Source of the DNA: Saccoglossus kowalevskii
Lineage: Eukaryota > Hemichordata > Enteropneusta > Harrimaniidae
Assembly (NCBI RefSeq): GCF_000003605.2
Contig: NW_003129357.1
Span: 760,911 to 787,702 of the forward strand
Reading direction: 5' to 3'
DNA: 26,792 nucleotides
Both the position numbers and the translations under genes were made by a program. Under the pieces are notes generated by a model, which was not told the DNA's origin, searched no databases, and was given only the letters and a program-made list of their open reading frames with translations. Numbering within the stretch: position 1 is the first letter of the stretch; the number at the start of each line of letters is the position of its first letter. Below, piece after piece: positions 1 to 11,693 of the stretch.

Positions 1-3000
1 ATTAGAATAATTTCTATAGCATATGGTAATGATATTGTTAGATTGATATTTAATTACCGATAACAGAATATTCCGTGACTAATTAAAGTCAATCAATTTT
101 GCAATATATTTGGCTGGGTACGCGCAGATCTAAAGGGGGGAAACATCGACGTTAAGGTGGGCTACACCTGTATCGACATTGTTTATAATTGAAGAACGCC
201 TATGTGTATACACGTGTATATTCTCAGCTGGGTGCGACGAGAACGAGATTCATGACGTTCTTGCCACTCGTCTATGACAAAACTTAATTGCACAGATGTC
301 TCCAATATATCACCGCATTCCCATGCAGTAATCTATCTTGATTGGAGCTGTGAATTGACTCGAGGTCAATAGTGGAGTTATATTTTTAGACGCACGCGCG
401 TTTATTTTACTTTGTAATCCAATAAATACAACAGCTATTTTAACAGAACGTGTTTCCTAAATTGTTGAAATGGTTGTCATGGCACCGCCGTGGCGGCATG
501 TATACGGCATTGACATTGCATTCTCATGCGTGAAAAAACATTGTTATGACTTTCGTTATTATATTAAATAAACGTCAATAACAATGTAACACGTTTACTA
601 ATGTATGGCTTTATAATTGGGCTGTTTAGAGCCGATATCTTTACTGGCACTGGACTGTTATTCACACACAGGGAAGAATATCTGCCACAATTGAGCCATA
701 TTTGCTAACGACCTGAGTGGGCAAATTCGTTTACAACTGCTTGTATCCACTAACGATGTCGTTAAAACATGTAACTCGTCAGCTAAAAGGATCACTGTTA
801 CAGAAATAGTTAGTAGTTATTGTTGTTGTTTTTTCTCTAAAACTCAGCTGTGTTATGATATGTTTCGAATTTGTTCGCATTGAGTATTTGCTCTGCGCTC
901 TGAACGCTGTCACGGTAAGCCGAAAATAGTCGGCTCACGGCCTTTACACGTAAGCAGATTTCATCAAAAATGCTACAAGCTAGCGATACGTCGCGTTTAT
1001 TTGTCAAAAAGTCTTTCTAGTGCGCGCATTACGAATTTAAGTATTCGTAGTATGAATTTACTTGTATAACCCAATCCAATTCAATGTACCGTGCTTATCA
1101 TACACTCAGAAGCGCGTAGAAACGATATCTAGGAGGTAGCAGGTAACATAATCTTACCATTACGCTAACACCGTGGTTCAGCTTTCAAGATGTCTGGATT
1201 CCCGTGAGATTGGGGGGAAAAGAAATTGAGTTATAAATGCACCACTGCAGTGCATTGTTACCCCCATTAATCAAGCTCAGTCGGGCTAATTACAACTGAC
1301 GTAAGTCAGAAAATAGTAATTAAATCGCCATGGTAACCCGCGAACATGTCGAGGTTGATTCTGGGACGAAGTGGGTGATGTCATTCATTACCTCTGAAAG
1401 AAAGGCCACCGTTTTGAATAGTTAAATAGTGCTTTATCTCCGAGTGGATACCAGCTTAGTGACAGTATTGAAAGTAGATTGGTTAAATGAGCTCGGTCGA
1501 GTTTTCAGCGAACGAATAGACCTTCTTCTATTCCATCAGCCGCCATTTGCAACTACAGTGGCTTACACGATGACTGACCTACGGTGCAATGATCAATGTC
1601 ACACTTTTAATTACACACTGGACAATTATATTCATATTTGCTATCCAGTAAAATATTCGCTTTCATTGTCAGATTTATTGAAATGTAATAAACTTAATAT
1701 TAGTGAGTAACTTGTTACCCTCCATCGACCAATGAGAATTATTGCCACTCCACGTGAGCTAAATAAAGCATTTTACGATTTAAAAAGAAAAAAACGACTT
1801 AAACGGTTTACTTGGCTACACGATAATTGCCTTCATTCGCTTGGTGTTGACATAATAATGATAAATCGTCCACCCCATTGTTTGACTGCCAGTATAACTA
1901 GAAGTACTGCAAGATGTTTCTATTCAGGCTCCGGGGCTAGGTTGTTAAGTAACAGGTCTGGTATCTAGGCCAGTAATGTGAATACGTATACTTCATTTGA
2001 TAAGCGACGTCACGAGGAAACTCGTTCATCACAATTTGGCAGTCGGCTACAAGGAGCGCTCTTGTCTCTGCCCGCATGGTCAATATTCTCGGCATACTTG
2101 TCGCCTGTCAATGCGGTTGTTGTCGGAGACTAATCCTCAGTACGGTAACGTATGAGTCATATTAATAGACAGCAGATTCGTACATTTTTCTTGATATTTT
2201 TGGATACCGTTTAATGTAAGCGTGGATTTTTTTGTGTGATTCATTCATCTAGTAGAAAATGGATCGTGTAAAACCATGCTGGGAACTCATCCAACCGAAC
2301 CATCGCACTTGCTCCGTATTTTCTTTTCGTTCAGTCGCACGTTACTGAACGTGTTGAATCTGTATACAATCCGTACTGTTTTACAACAGTGACGACAGCA
2401 TAATTAAAAGCAACACCGCATTCTTGCATATCGGAGTAAATTAAAATATTTCGTCGCGGGAATTTGCTGTTCATCGGGGATGAAATAGCGTTAAATCAAG
2501 AATCGTTAAAATAAGTAGTGATTTCGACGCAGATTTACATTTCACGGTTTATCATAGAAACGCGAATTTATTTTGGGTTAGCCACATTTTTGAAATGATG
2601 CGAGCGAAATATTTTTTTGCTTTTTATTTTATCCGATAAACATCACTGCAAACACCATGATGTGTTTTATGTGCCAAGACATTCAAAGTGTAATTGCTAT
2701 AATTAACGGGCATTACTCGTAAAGTTTGAATTCAAATTAATTGAATAAATGTTATGTGTGCTTTGACGTTGGTATGATGACCGTGGGGGTATTACAATCC
2801 ACGCTGGAGGGGGAAAAACATTGATTCAATATCCAGTATACCTGATTAGCGTAAGGGTTGTCTCAAATTACCACACAACCTCAACGATCGCAATGTTTTG
2901 ATGATCCCCGGAACGAAACTTATATATTCTGAATAAAAAACAAGTATTATCAAATTTGGTAGATGTCCAGGGAGTATTACGCAGCTATTAAGGTATATTG

Positions 3001-3649
3001 TATGTTTAGGCGATGGTGGTCTGCGCCAGGCTGGAACATGTCAGAGTGATGTATTGCTACTTTAAAATGACTTTTTGTCTCTATATACATCGCACGATTT
3101 CACATATCGACTGCTTTATTTTGAAATTCGTTTTCACGCAAAATGTTTTGTAACGCGAAATTTAATTTCGGAGAGTAAATTGAATGAACTGAAATATCCC
3201 CGCCCTTTTCCTAAACAGGAAAAATTACCCCCTTCTTGAGCTTCTGTAAGATTGCCCCTTAAGCTGGCTATATGCAGAATCACGGACGTCTCCGAGCATG
3301 CCAGTAAATCATTTACTAAACTGACGTAGTTCTCGTTACAGGTTTATGGCAGATTGATTACTAAGCTTACTGCATTGGAATATTCCACGTTCAAACTAGT
3401 CAAGTCGGGTTTTACAGGAATCATGGATAACCGGACTCAACACTGACTGCCTGATATTATAACGTAGCTTAACGTTGGAGGATACAGACAGCGTGGTAAC
3501 TGAACTATTCCTTGCGTTACTGTTCCATGTAATAGCCATAGTAAACTTCCGCCGAGCTGCTAGCACAATATTTCGACTTTAAAAGATTCTATATTGAAAT
3601 GGATTGCCTTGTAACAGTCACAATGTCGGGTCGTCACGCCTAATTGGAC
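1..3649. other. Gene-free upstream DNA, no recognised feature
   Basis: Short open frames here (for example 1429-1710 and 1732-1968) have no ATG in good context or no recognisable protein character, and I count none as a gene. The stretch looks largely single-copy, without the inverted repeats, relics or tandem arrays that fill the rest of the window. It is the natural place for the promoter and any non-coding 5' exon of the gene starting at 3786, but I cannot identify a TATA box or start site with confidence. Confidence 0.5.
1296..1309. promoter_or_regulatory. bZIP/CREB-like palindromic motif
   Basis: CTGACGTAAGTCAG contains TGACGTAA, a CREB/ATF- or C/EBP-type core, within a CTGAC/GTCAG dyad. 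A second CRE-like string, CGACGTCAC, lies at 2005-2013. Such motifs occur by chance at this length, and nothing else shows that they work. Any link to the gene about 2.5 kb downstream is a guess. Confidence 0.15.
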
Positions 3650-3679
3650 GCTCCCCAGGTAGCTAGGGAGCCTTTTTTT
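3650..3679 (+). other. Hairpin followed by T7 run
   Basis: GCTCCC (3650-3655) and GGGAGC (3666-3671) form a perfect 6-bp stem around a 10-nt loop, followed by seven Ts (3673-3679). In bacteria this would read as an intrinsic terminator. In this eukaryotic context, T7 could end a Pol III transcript or the hairpin could be chance. I found no A or B box upstream. It lies about 110 bp before the ATG of the gene at 3786, probably in its promoter or 5' UTR. Confidence 0.25.
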
Positions 3680-3785
3680 CACCTTCTGTCATTGTAAAAG
3701 GCAACAATAATTTTCATCGTCAGTGAGATAGGAGACCGGAGTCGTTGGAATCGTGTTATTCCAAGCGGCACACTATCGGGGAATA

Positions 3786-4625
3786 ATGGCGGAAAACGAC
3801 GTGAATAAAACCTCTTACGAGAAGGCTCAGTCTAAAGTCGTCAGTTCAGGCTCTAATGTGACAGCAAATACATTCAACAAAGCATGGGACCGCGTCTACG
3901 GGAAGAAAGAGTACAAGCCGTCATGGGTCGCGACAGGTGGATCGCGGTTGCCACCACCAAAACCCCTTAACAGACCTCTTCCAAAAAAGAAGGAACCTGA
4001 AGCACAGAAAAAGAACCTAAGTCAGATTGAAGAGGAATCGAAAAGAAGGCAGCGGTCGAAAAGTTCGGACGAAGAGCCGCCGTTCAAACCAGGAGTCCAT
4101 AAAACGAAAGCAACGCGTAAAGATGAGGTGCTGACGATAAATGGTAAGGAACTACCAAAGGAACCCGAACTTGATGTCTGGAAACAGCAAATAGAGACGA
4201 GTGAGGTAGACAAGGATGGCAGACCGGTTTATAACAAAATAGTTAAACAATCAGACATCCCTGGTTGGATGAAGGGAAACAGCTACTGGGAGGCTTCTTC
4301 TGATACTCCATCAAAACCGATAAAACCAGTCAAACTTCCGGAAAAGAAGCGTGCACCGTGCAAGGTGTACACAGCTAAGTATGATCTAACGGTATTTGAA
4401 AACAAAGTGAAGCGAGATGATTTAAAAATAGGAGATAGTGAAGTACCAGAAGAGAAAGAACTGCAGGACTGGTCTGAACATATTGAGATTCCGGAAACAG
4501 TGGATGAAAGCTTCGACGTGGAACCAGATGATAGTGAATTATCAGAAAAAAGAAAGAACTGGAACAAGGTTTTGCATACAGCAGACGTGCCAGGGTTCTT
4601 TAGTAATAATAATTACTGGGCTTAA
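3786..4625 (+). CDS. Uncharacterised charged protein with two internal W-NK-PG-YW modules (279 aa)
   Basis: I do not recognise the family. The ATG at 3786 is chosen because it sits in an ideal vertebrate/invertebrate Kozak context (A at -3, G at +4). The frame is open a little further upstream, to 3753, but without an ATG. The frame runs 279 codons to TAA at 4623 without an intron. Residues 51-70 are a proline/lysine linker with PPPKP. Residues 86-94 (KRRQRSKSS) are basic and serine-rich, like a nuclear-localisation or phosphorylation segment. Two related modules follow: residues 116-170 and 213-279. Each begins L.I...E[LV]P..x.EL..W...IE and ends [YW]NK[IV][VL]..[SA]D[IV]PG....N.YW; the second ends exactly at the C-terminus. 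There is no signal peptide or membrane segment, so a soluble, largely disordered cytoplasmic or nuclear protein is inferred. Strong codon-level coherence makes it a real gene, but its function is unknown. Confidence 0.85.
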   Translation: MAENDVNKTSYEKAQSKVVSSGSNVTANTFNKAWDRVYGKKEYKPSWVATGGSRLPPPKPLNRPLPKKKEPEAQKKNLSQIEEESKRRQRSKSSDEEPPFKPGVHKTKATRKDEVLTINGKELPKEPELDVWKQQIETSEVDKDGRPVYNKIVKQSDIPGWMKGNSYWEASSDTPSKPIKPVKLPEKKRAPCKVYTAKYDLTVFENKVKRDDLKIGDSEVPEEKELQDWSEHIEIPETVDESFDVEPDDSELSEKRKNWNKVLHTADVPGFFSNNNYWA

Positions 4626-4900
4626 ATTGACTTATTGATAAATTTATTGATTATATTGAATTGGGTTTGAGAAAAATGTATAAACGCATGGTACAACGAG
4701 TAACAGACAGACATTTCGTTTGCAAGGAATTGTGGTTTCTTACGTCACTTCCTGTCACATAACATGTGAATTTCTATACTATTAATTATTACAACAACTT
4801 ATTGAATTTAGTATGAATATAAAATAGTGCCATATGCATAAATACCGTCCATTGAAGAAGACTAGTAGTACTTGAAAAATAACGTCATTTTTGTATTGTT
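4626..4900 (+). other. Probable 3' UTR / downstream flank of the 3786 gene
   Basis: This AT-rich stretch follows the TAA. I see no canonical AATAAA near the stop. AATATA at 4816-4821 is a known weaker polyadenylation hexamer and would give a 3' UTR of about 210 nt. There is no poly(A) tract, so nothing here suggests that the single-exon gene is a recent processed retrocopy. Confidence 0.3.
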
Positions 4901-5006
4901 GAAGCGGCACAATCGTCGCGCAGCGCGTGTTCGAATTTTACACGCGTTGTATACATCGCGTGGGATCCCTACCGAACGCGACGCGGCGCGACGACTGTGG
5001 CGTTTT
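4901..5006. repeat. GC-rich imperfect inverted repeat (fold-back element)
   Basis: The left arm, from GAAGCGGCACAATCGTCGCG, matches the reverse complement of the right arm ending CGCGACGACTGTGGCGTTTT over about 30 nt with several mismatches. The centre also contains CGCGTTG/CATCGCG pairing. The element is CpG-rich while both flanks are AT-rich, which suggests an inserted MITE or fold-back element. I could not find a clear target-site duplication. It lies about 280 bp beyond the stop codon of the gene at 3786. Confidence 0.5.
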
Positions 5007-6223
5007 ACTTGCGAGTTGGTAATCGTATTATTTTATAACTATTCAAAATAATGTTTCGGACAATGGTCCTTCATGAGTTGCATACGAATGTCCAAATATG
5101 TTGTTTGACTGTCTATTACAGTGTATTTGGTGAGAACTAGCACCCGAGACGTCCCATTATTTTGGAAATTACGAAAAAGGCCGTTTTCAACCAGTACAGC
5201 TATATCATATTATCGGTACTAGCTTTATTATGTTAGCTATTTTCAATTTTCACGTCATTTATATAGTTCTAGTCGTCAATACGACGCATTAAAACAATTT
5301 AAACAAGGGTTGTCAAATGTCGTTTCATTTCAATGATTCAAATCATGTTTATGGGACTTCAGAAGGGAGTATGTCGAAAGGATTGACACGTGTCCGTGTA
5401 CCACGTATATAGCAAAGTATATTGTATATAGCAATGAGTTTCATTCGGTTATATCATCACACACAGACATAACACATTATTTTCTTGTCAGACACTCGTG
5501 TGGCAAAACGCCCGACAACGCAATATGGCTACGTAGTGAGTGTTTTTGCAATTATATGAATCAAAATATGTATTCCAAACTATCTATCCTTACTATATTT
5601 TACGAACCTCATCTTGTTTCCCTGACAGGTTAATGCACTTTCTTTTCTGGGAAATAAAAAAAATAAAAAATAAAGATATATATCGTTATTGTATACGAGA
5701 AAATATATTCCAATCTCGTCGTGTCTCACTCTATATACGCGACCAGTTAAGACGTTCTGCCTAAGGGTAGATTCTACCTCCATAAATTACACTCAGACGT
5801 AAATAGTTAGACGGGTGTTGCCATTAAACTTTTATTTTCTGAGCGCAATATAGGAATATACGAGACTCAAGTATAACCTACGGGCTCTGTGTGCAGTCAA
5901 TTCTCACAAAAAGGCCGTCATATTTTGCTTAATGGACTCCGGGAAATGGAAGACATGGAGTATTGTTGGCAATTTAAGACGCATGTCCTCGAGAGTGCAA
6001 TTTACCCTTAAGGGAGAGGGATGTGCGTGACATCTAACGACCTCACCGATATTGGCTACTACGTGTCCATTAGATCCAAACTTTAGTGTTTACAGCACAC
6101 AAAACAGGTAATATAACCCAAGTTGTTTTTAATCTACAATGATAGCCAAACAGGCACAGACAAACTTGAATGTTACAATCTTTTAAACGAACGACACGCA
6201 AGCTATCAGCTTTTAAGTATGTG
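5007..6223. other. Intergenic, nothing recognised
   Basis: AT-rich DNA with homopurine runs such as AAAAAATAAAAAATAAAG near 5656. The short open frames on both strands around 5540-5783 overlap each other and look like noise. No RNA gene or repeat boundary was found. Confidence 0.4.
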
Positions 6224-6320
6224 AACAACACCGAATAAACGGCATGGTAAATACTACCTACGTGTTTACTTTACTTTGATTTGACTTGGTAATTTACCAT
6301 GCCGTTTATTTGGTGTTATT
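6224..6320. repeat. 97-bp fold-back element with 29-bp inverted arms
   Basis: Arms 6224-6252 and 6292-6320 are inverted copies matching at 27 of 29 positions (core CCATGCCGTTTATT on the right arm), around a 39-nt spacer. The similarity extends weakly outward through AAGTA/TACTT. The right part (from GTTTACTTTA at about 6264 through TTATTTACTTGC) resembles sequence at 7925-7985, so it belongs to a dispersed family. The likely origin is a small MITE or fold-back element; autonomous partner and target-site duplication are unknown. Confidence 0.65.
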
Positions 6321-7221
6321 TACTTGCTTTACTTTCCATGCCAGCAGCTACTATGATCTTTTGGGTATGGTTGTTTGCGAATATCTTGGTGGCTGAACAT
6401 AATAATTTAATAATCTAGTACTAAATGGATACATAGATCACAATAAACAAAATTTGTTTGTGATGTTTTAAAACTCGGCGGTTATAATTATAGTAGAACA
6501 TGATCTCAGGGTCAAAAAAATCAACTCATTCAGTTTTCTATAGTGGGGAAATTACACATAAAACGTATGTAATTTGTTATTATTATGTGTAAGCATCGTC
6601 TGGTCCTATTATAATGTTATTTATATTATAATTAGCCGTTAGATTTGTATATATTTATACAGAAGAAAAATAACTATCACAAATATCATAACGATAATTT
6701 CGAGCCTTAAACAGAAATATATCTAGTGCACCCAGTGCAAATCATATTATATCAATATAAAATAATAATTAAAAACAATCTATCGATAATTGCCGATAAA
6801 ACCACTTCATATTATATGCGTATATATTTTCAAACAAATTTTGTGTCGCTGTGAAACGAAAGGCCATAGGGCGCTGAAACATCGCAATTTGCATCGGTCA
6901 ATTAGATGTCGTTATATTCATATTCGCTTTTAGATTCAACTATCCATGCTGTATATTCAAATCGAGTTCACGCCAACCGTCTTATGTTCTCTCTTGGGTA
7001 TATCCCTCGATTCTAAAAGCAATGCAATAGTGGCGGCTCCAAATTCCATAACATGGTCGAGGTTAGGTTCGGGTTCTTACAATGCACTTATTAATTGACC
7101 AATTAACAAATAGTGTGACAGTGCTTGACAACAACGTGACAATAGTTTGAAAGAGGTGGTATGTTTCACTTTGCATAGTTAATGATGAGGTAGGTGTGTG
7201 AACTATATCAATGTATACAAT
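6321..7221. other. AT-rich intergenic DNA
   Basis: No gene, RNA or clear repeat was recognised. The stretch is strongly AT-rich around 6600-6840 and otherwise featureless to my reading. Confidence 0.4.
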
Positions 7222-7330
7222 CGTCGCGTACTTCGAGGAATGGTTATCACCTGCGCACCGCTATTCACACAACACCCTCTTTATTGACAGCACCGACAGC
7301 TGCTGGGTTGATGATCGGGTTCGATTGCCA
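7222..7330 (+). repeat. Possible degenerate tRNA-derived SINE head
   Basis: GAGGAATGGTTATCACCTGCG (7235-7255) resembles a tRNA A box and D arm of the AGTGGTTATCACNNNCG type. GGGTTCGATTGCC (7317-7329) is close to the B box GGTTCGANNCC. The spacing is longer than in a tRNA (about 60 nt between boxes instead of 30-40), and I could not fold a cloverleaf. A decayed Pol III-derived repeat is more likely than a tRNA gene. The open frame across it (7194-7412) is not treated as coding. Confidence 0.3.
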
Positions 7331-7850
7331 TAACGAGTATCTCCATACCTGGAGTAGTATTCGACATAATTTATTTTGTATGGAAACAGTTATTAGATCA
7401 ATGAATATTTAAAACCTGGGACACATCTGTACAAATGTAGAGTTAAAAAAACTGATGCGAGGCAATGATGTGGGGTCAGCTCACTCTAAGCAATATGTTG
7501 AAGGACAGTCATCTCTCCAAGGAGTCGCTCTATTCAGCATAATTGCCCGGAGGATTTGGGGGTCACTACAACGTGTGGTGACATAAACTACCTAGCAGAG
7601 TGGGGTCGTAAAACTACGGCGAACAGTTTTCTATTGTTAGGAACAGAAGGTTCTGTCGAGAAAGATACATCCAAAACGTGAATTCATGGAGATAAATTAT
7701 TGCAATGTAAACTAGTTTTGTGTGAGTGAATAATAGTTGAATTATAAGATACGTATTATAATGATGTAATACCTTGAATCGCGGATACTCGACAGCAGAC
7801 ACCAACTACCATTGGATAAGTACTGAGAAATAATTGTATACTCGTTTTAT

Positions 7851-7990
7851 TTTTGTCATACTGACTATGAAAGATTGAGTCCGATTATAGTATTCACTAC
7901 TGTGCAATCGATTGCTTTTCCCTTCGTTTACTTTAATTCACCACGTATTTAACATGCCGTTTATTAGATGTTATATACTTACTCTACCAA
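7851..7990. repeat. Dispersed repeat, copy 1
   Basis: This segment starts TTTTGTCATACTGACTAT and includes TATAGTATTCAC and GCAATCGATTGCTTT. It matches 9516-9620 in the same orientation over about 100 bp with few changes. Its last 65 bp (GTTTACTTTA through CATGCCGTTTATTAG) also match the right part of the fold-back element at 6224-6320. That links all three sites to one mobile-repeat family of unknown class. Confidence 0.6.
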
Positions 7991-8033
7991 CCACCATTAT
8001 TTGATTAAACGCAATCGCATATGTATGGATTAA

Positions 8034-8052
8034 TATAGATATATATATATAT
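8034..8052. repeat. (AT)n microsatellite
   Basis: A short run of alternating AT/TA dinucleotides that needs no functional explanation. A similar short run lies near 9003-9014. Confidence 0.6.
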
Positions 8053-8636
8053 GATGGTTATGAGCCTATTTACCATGATTACATTCACAAACTTACTGAT
8101 TGTCACGAACATAATCTTAAGGAGTTCTCTGATCGCTCAATATTTATCATATCAGGATAGCGTAAAGATCTAGGCTTCTTTATCACATACGGCAATGCGT
8201 GTGTATTTACAATGCGTGACCATGTGACTGTGTTTAATGGTGTTTCCATCGTTCAGCCATGCATACTCAACGATCACTGTGATGCAATGCAGCTACGCCT
8301 TAGGGGGTAATATGGAAATGTCAATCAGCGAGGGGATAGACTAGTGTGTATAGTCTGTATCTATTTGGAAGGAGTGTAATACGTATTAAAACATCGCCTT
8401 AAAATCAATTTAACATCTTACAATTGTGTAATTAAATAAAGATACACTGTCAACTGCAATCATACCAATTTGTCGGCGCTTTACTAAGACAATTACGATA
8501 AAACAAAAATGGATAATTCGGCAAATTCAGAAGCCTGTAGGTTTGAGCATCTCGAACAAACAAAACACGGATAGAGATTCCGATCTCTTTCTTCGGCGAA
8601 TACGATCCCATTACCATCAGTAATCTGTAATAGACC

Positions 8637-8934
8637 ATTTTCCGTTCACTGCGAGATCCCGAAATTATGTGTGACATCGAACGTAAAAACAGGACAAACA
8701 AAGGTCATAGCGTCGTGGGTTTTTTTTTTCGACAAACCGAAAGTATTTTGCTGTACACATTTGATGGTGGTCAATTTCGATGAAGTAAGGGTATTCAAAC
8801 GCAATATTCCTCTGTCGATGTGAGCTACGAAATAAAGAAATTCAAGATCCAAATAAAATCGTTCGATTTTTGCGGCAAACGTTTGGCGCGCTTCTTTCAC
8901 GCAACTCGTGAGATCTTGCAGTTTAACGGAAAAT
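8637..8934. mobile_element. MITE family A, copy 1 (298 bp)
   Basis: The ends are inverted: ATTTTCCGTTCACTGCGAGA at the left and, reverse-complemented, ATTTTCCGTTAAACTGCAAGA at the right. The interior matches 14396-14749 nearly along its whole length (shared stretches include ACAGGACAAACAAAGGTCAT and TGCTGTACACATTTGATG). This copy lacks two interior blocks present in the other. There is no transposase frame, so it is a non-autonomous DNA transposon. The flanks (TAGACC at left, CAC at right) are shared by both copies, so the true ends may lie a few bases further out, and no target-site duplication is assigned. Small minus-strand frames overlapping it are not genes. Confidence 0.75.
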
Positions 8935-9515
8935 CACCTATTCAAGAGAAATGTTTTTGATTTATTTTTTGATATCAATATACCAGTAGTCATTCAATAA
9001 TCATATATATATATGACGCGGTGAAATTCAATAATTTTAGTCCAATGAGTGAAAAAAGCAGACGTCTACATTCGCTGGCAGGCAATGTCGACCGATCAAA
9101 TAGCACAGAGTTCGTATATATAATTGCTAGTTAGTAGGTGTTTTCGCCATCTATCAGCGGATCTCATGTGACGTGCATATTGCATAATTGCTTTTAAAAG
9201 AAATTAAAAGAAATCTAAATGCATGAATATATAGATAGAAATTGACGTATAAACATAAATTCTATTAATGTACCCTGGTGTTGTGGCACTACAATATGAC
9301 GGAGTTATTTGACGGGGTTAACGCTTCATCAGTAATTCTATATACAGACGAATTTTGAAAATAACCGATCGTTAGTTTAAAAATAAACATGGTATATATA
9401 TTAATGATGGTTTATGTGATTACAATCACAAAGGTTTCAAATTGACCCCGCATGGAGTATTTATTAATTTCAATTTAAAATAATTTTACAGCGAATCCAA
9501 TGTTCTCTTGGCTAT

Positions 9516-9620
9516 TTTTGTCATACTCACTATAGAAGATTAATCACTATTATAGTATTCACAACTGCGCAATCGATTGCTTTCTCTTCGTTTACTCGAT
9601 TCAATAATATTTAAAATATG
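9516..9620. repeat. Dispersed repeat, copy 2
   Basis: Starts TTTTTGTCATACTCACTATA and includes TATAGTATTCACAACTG and GCAATCGATTGCTTTC. It is a direct copy of 7851-7955. Near each copy lies a shorter related block with the string GATTAC(A)TTCACAAA (about 8077-8095 and 9419-9433), in a different relative order, which suggests rearranged remnants of a larger element. Confidence 0.6.
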
Positions 9621-10509
9621 GTATACTTAACATTAGAACAGATTTTTGATACCTTCCTACGGTCATTCTATTAAAGGAGAGAATTGACAGTTAGAGTTAT
9701 GGCGTTTAAATTATTCAGTCGCTAAATAGTTTGGTTATCGTTTGAAAAACATTACAAAAAAAAACATTCAATGGCAAAATTTGTGAAGTCTATATCCCTG
9801 ATAATTACGTCAATTTGAGCAGTGTACCACTTAGAAGTTTGACTTTTCATGAATCTATCTACTTACTATTGTATCTCTGTTCTTTGCAAAGTTGCAATTA
9901 ATTGATTGTACTTGAGATCGGATTCATTAACCACCTCAAGCTGAATATGTACACATGGCCTTGATGAACTGTTTTAAAGTACAGCGTGAGTTTATGAAAT
10001 GTCACTAGCAAGTGGCGCACTGATTGCACTGACATCCAATCCAAGCGATCACCATCTCAGTAAATTGATCACATATAACGGGAAGCTTGGCATGCCTAGT
10101 GGAGTCGAGCGGATTGCTTCACACATTTACTTGGAACTGAGATGGAATACATGCGTCGATTGAAGATTTTTTTTTTGTTTGGGGAAAGATTATTTCTACA
10201 TTTCTCATTGGCAGAGACATTAAATTGCGGATAATACTAATGTTTATATTGGCATTTATAATGCGTTGTCTGTGCGTGTTTAAGCCACCACTGAATCAAG
10301 ATATTTGTCTAATCTCGCATGTGTACTGTGCATATTATAGCAATAAGGTCCATGGGCACTGTAGGGTAGGGCACAATCATGAAAGAAAATATCTAATAAG
10401 AAATGTTACAAACGTTGGCCAGGAACTTTACTCTAATGGACATACAGGGTTAAAATCTACAACCAAAACATGTGTTTAGTTATAACAACGACGGACCTAC
10501 CTATATATG

Positions 10510-10510
<1 letters not shown>

Positions 10511-10542
<32 letters not shown>
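10511..10542. repeat. (AT)n microsatellite
   Basis: About 32 bp of uninterrupted AT dinucleotides, the longest in the window and likely polymorphic in length. Confidence 0.9.
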
Positions 10543-10544
<2 letters not shown>

Positions 10545-11693
10545 TTTACTAATATATATTGAAGATTGCGAAAATAGTTGTTAACTTATATCGACAGGGT
10601 TTAATTTTACAGGGATTCAATCAGTATTGAAATGGTGGCTTACAACTAGTTTTAAAAAACAATTGTTAAGTAACAAATATTAAACATCGCGCCGTGATTG
10701 GAAATTCTAATCTTTAAGTCGTTTATTGCCTGTAAAAATATACATCATCATCGACACTTTAATATGAGTAGCGTATAATGTATATAGAGGCAATAATTTG
10801 GTATGATTGCCAACAAGTCAAAGATAGTTCAACATGCAGCTTCCCTTAATTTCATGCGTCACCTCACCGCGACCTCTACCACGTGACTCATGCAAAATAT
10901 CATTGATTTCTCAGCTTTCAGCAAGTATTGTCGGTCCTCATGGTCAAATCAATATGACTAGACAGGTTCTACTCTTCTATCGAATTTTTATTAGAATAAG
11001 AATATTAACGAATATCGTGAAAGAAATACACAACATTAAATAAACAATTAGCGAAATCAAAATAGGCCAAGCTTTAAAGTGCACAATGTCATATATCGGA
11101 TCACGTGACATAATGTAAACAAATTGAGAAACATGTAATGGAAATGATAAAGAAACAGAATCAACATCTGACAGAAAAAAAAAACTGTTGAAAAAATAGA
11201 GCTAATAAGCTTCTGAAATATGAATGTAAAAATTATGAATATGTGTCAGTCGAATGTGCAGTGGATACATAATGGGCTCGGATTTATTAATTTACGATGC
11301 AGGTTTCTATGCAAGGACACATATTTATCGCTCACTTAAACTTCATATATAGCAATAAAACGAACGACCAGTTAATAAATTGAGGCTGCTAAGTGGTCTG
11401 ATTTTGTTAAAGAGGGATAATAAGAACACTCACCGATTTTCCCTCGAGAGTGCCATCAACAAGTAATGTACATCATTAAAACCTGTGTAATCCGACACCC
11501 AACTCATCAAATAGTAATTATACAAATTGTAAAATTGTTTCAGAGAACAGGTATATAACGATAGACTGGCACGAATATTGCAATACGCAACACATATACT
11601 AGAATATATAGTCAAATCCGTGACAAAAAAACATATACAGACTTCAAGGAGAGATATTCATATAGCATATATCAATCACTTAGTCATAATCAA

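Noticed and set aside
1429-1968. Two plus-strand frames of 93 and 78 codons
   Set aside because: The first lacks an ATG start, neither has recognisable motifs, and there are no splice or promoter signals. They are consistent with chance.
3753-3785. Upstream extension of the 279-aa protein by 11 codons
   Set aside because: The extension begins with GTG, not ATG. The ATG at 3786 has a near-ideal initiation context.
4022-4638. Frames at 4022-4213 (-), 4283-4567 (-) and 4438-4638 (+)
   Set aside because: They are shadows of the 279-aa gene in other frames, with serine-rich or lysine-rich artefactual composition.
8450-8900. Minus-strand frames of 83 and 84 codons
   Set aside because: They overlap the non-autonomous MITE at 8637-8934 and are not preserved in its second copy.
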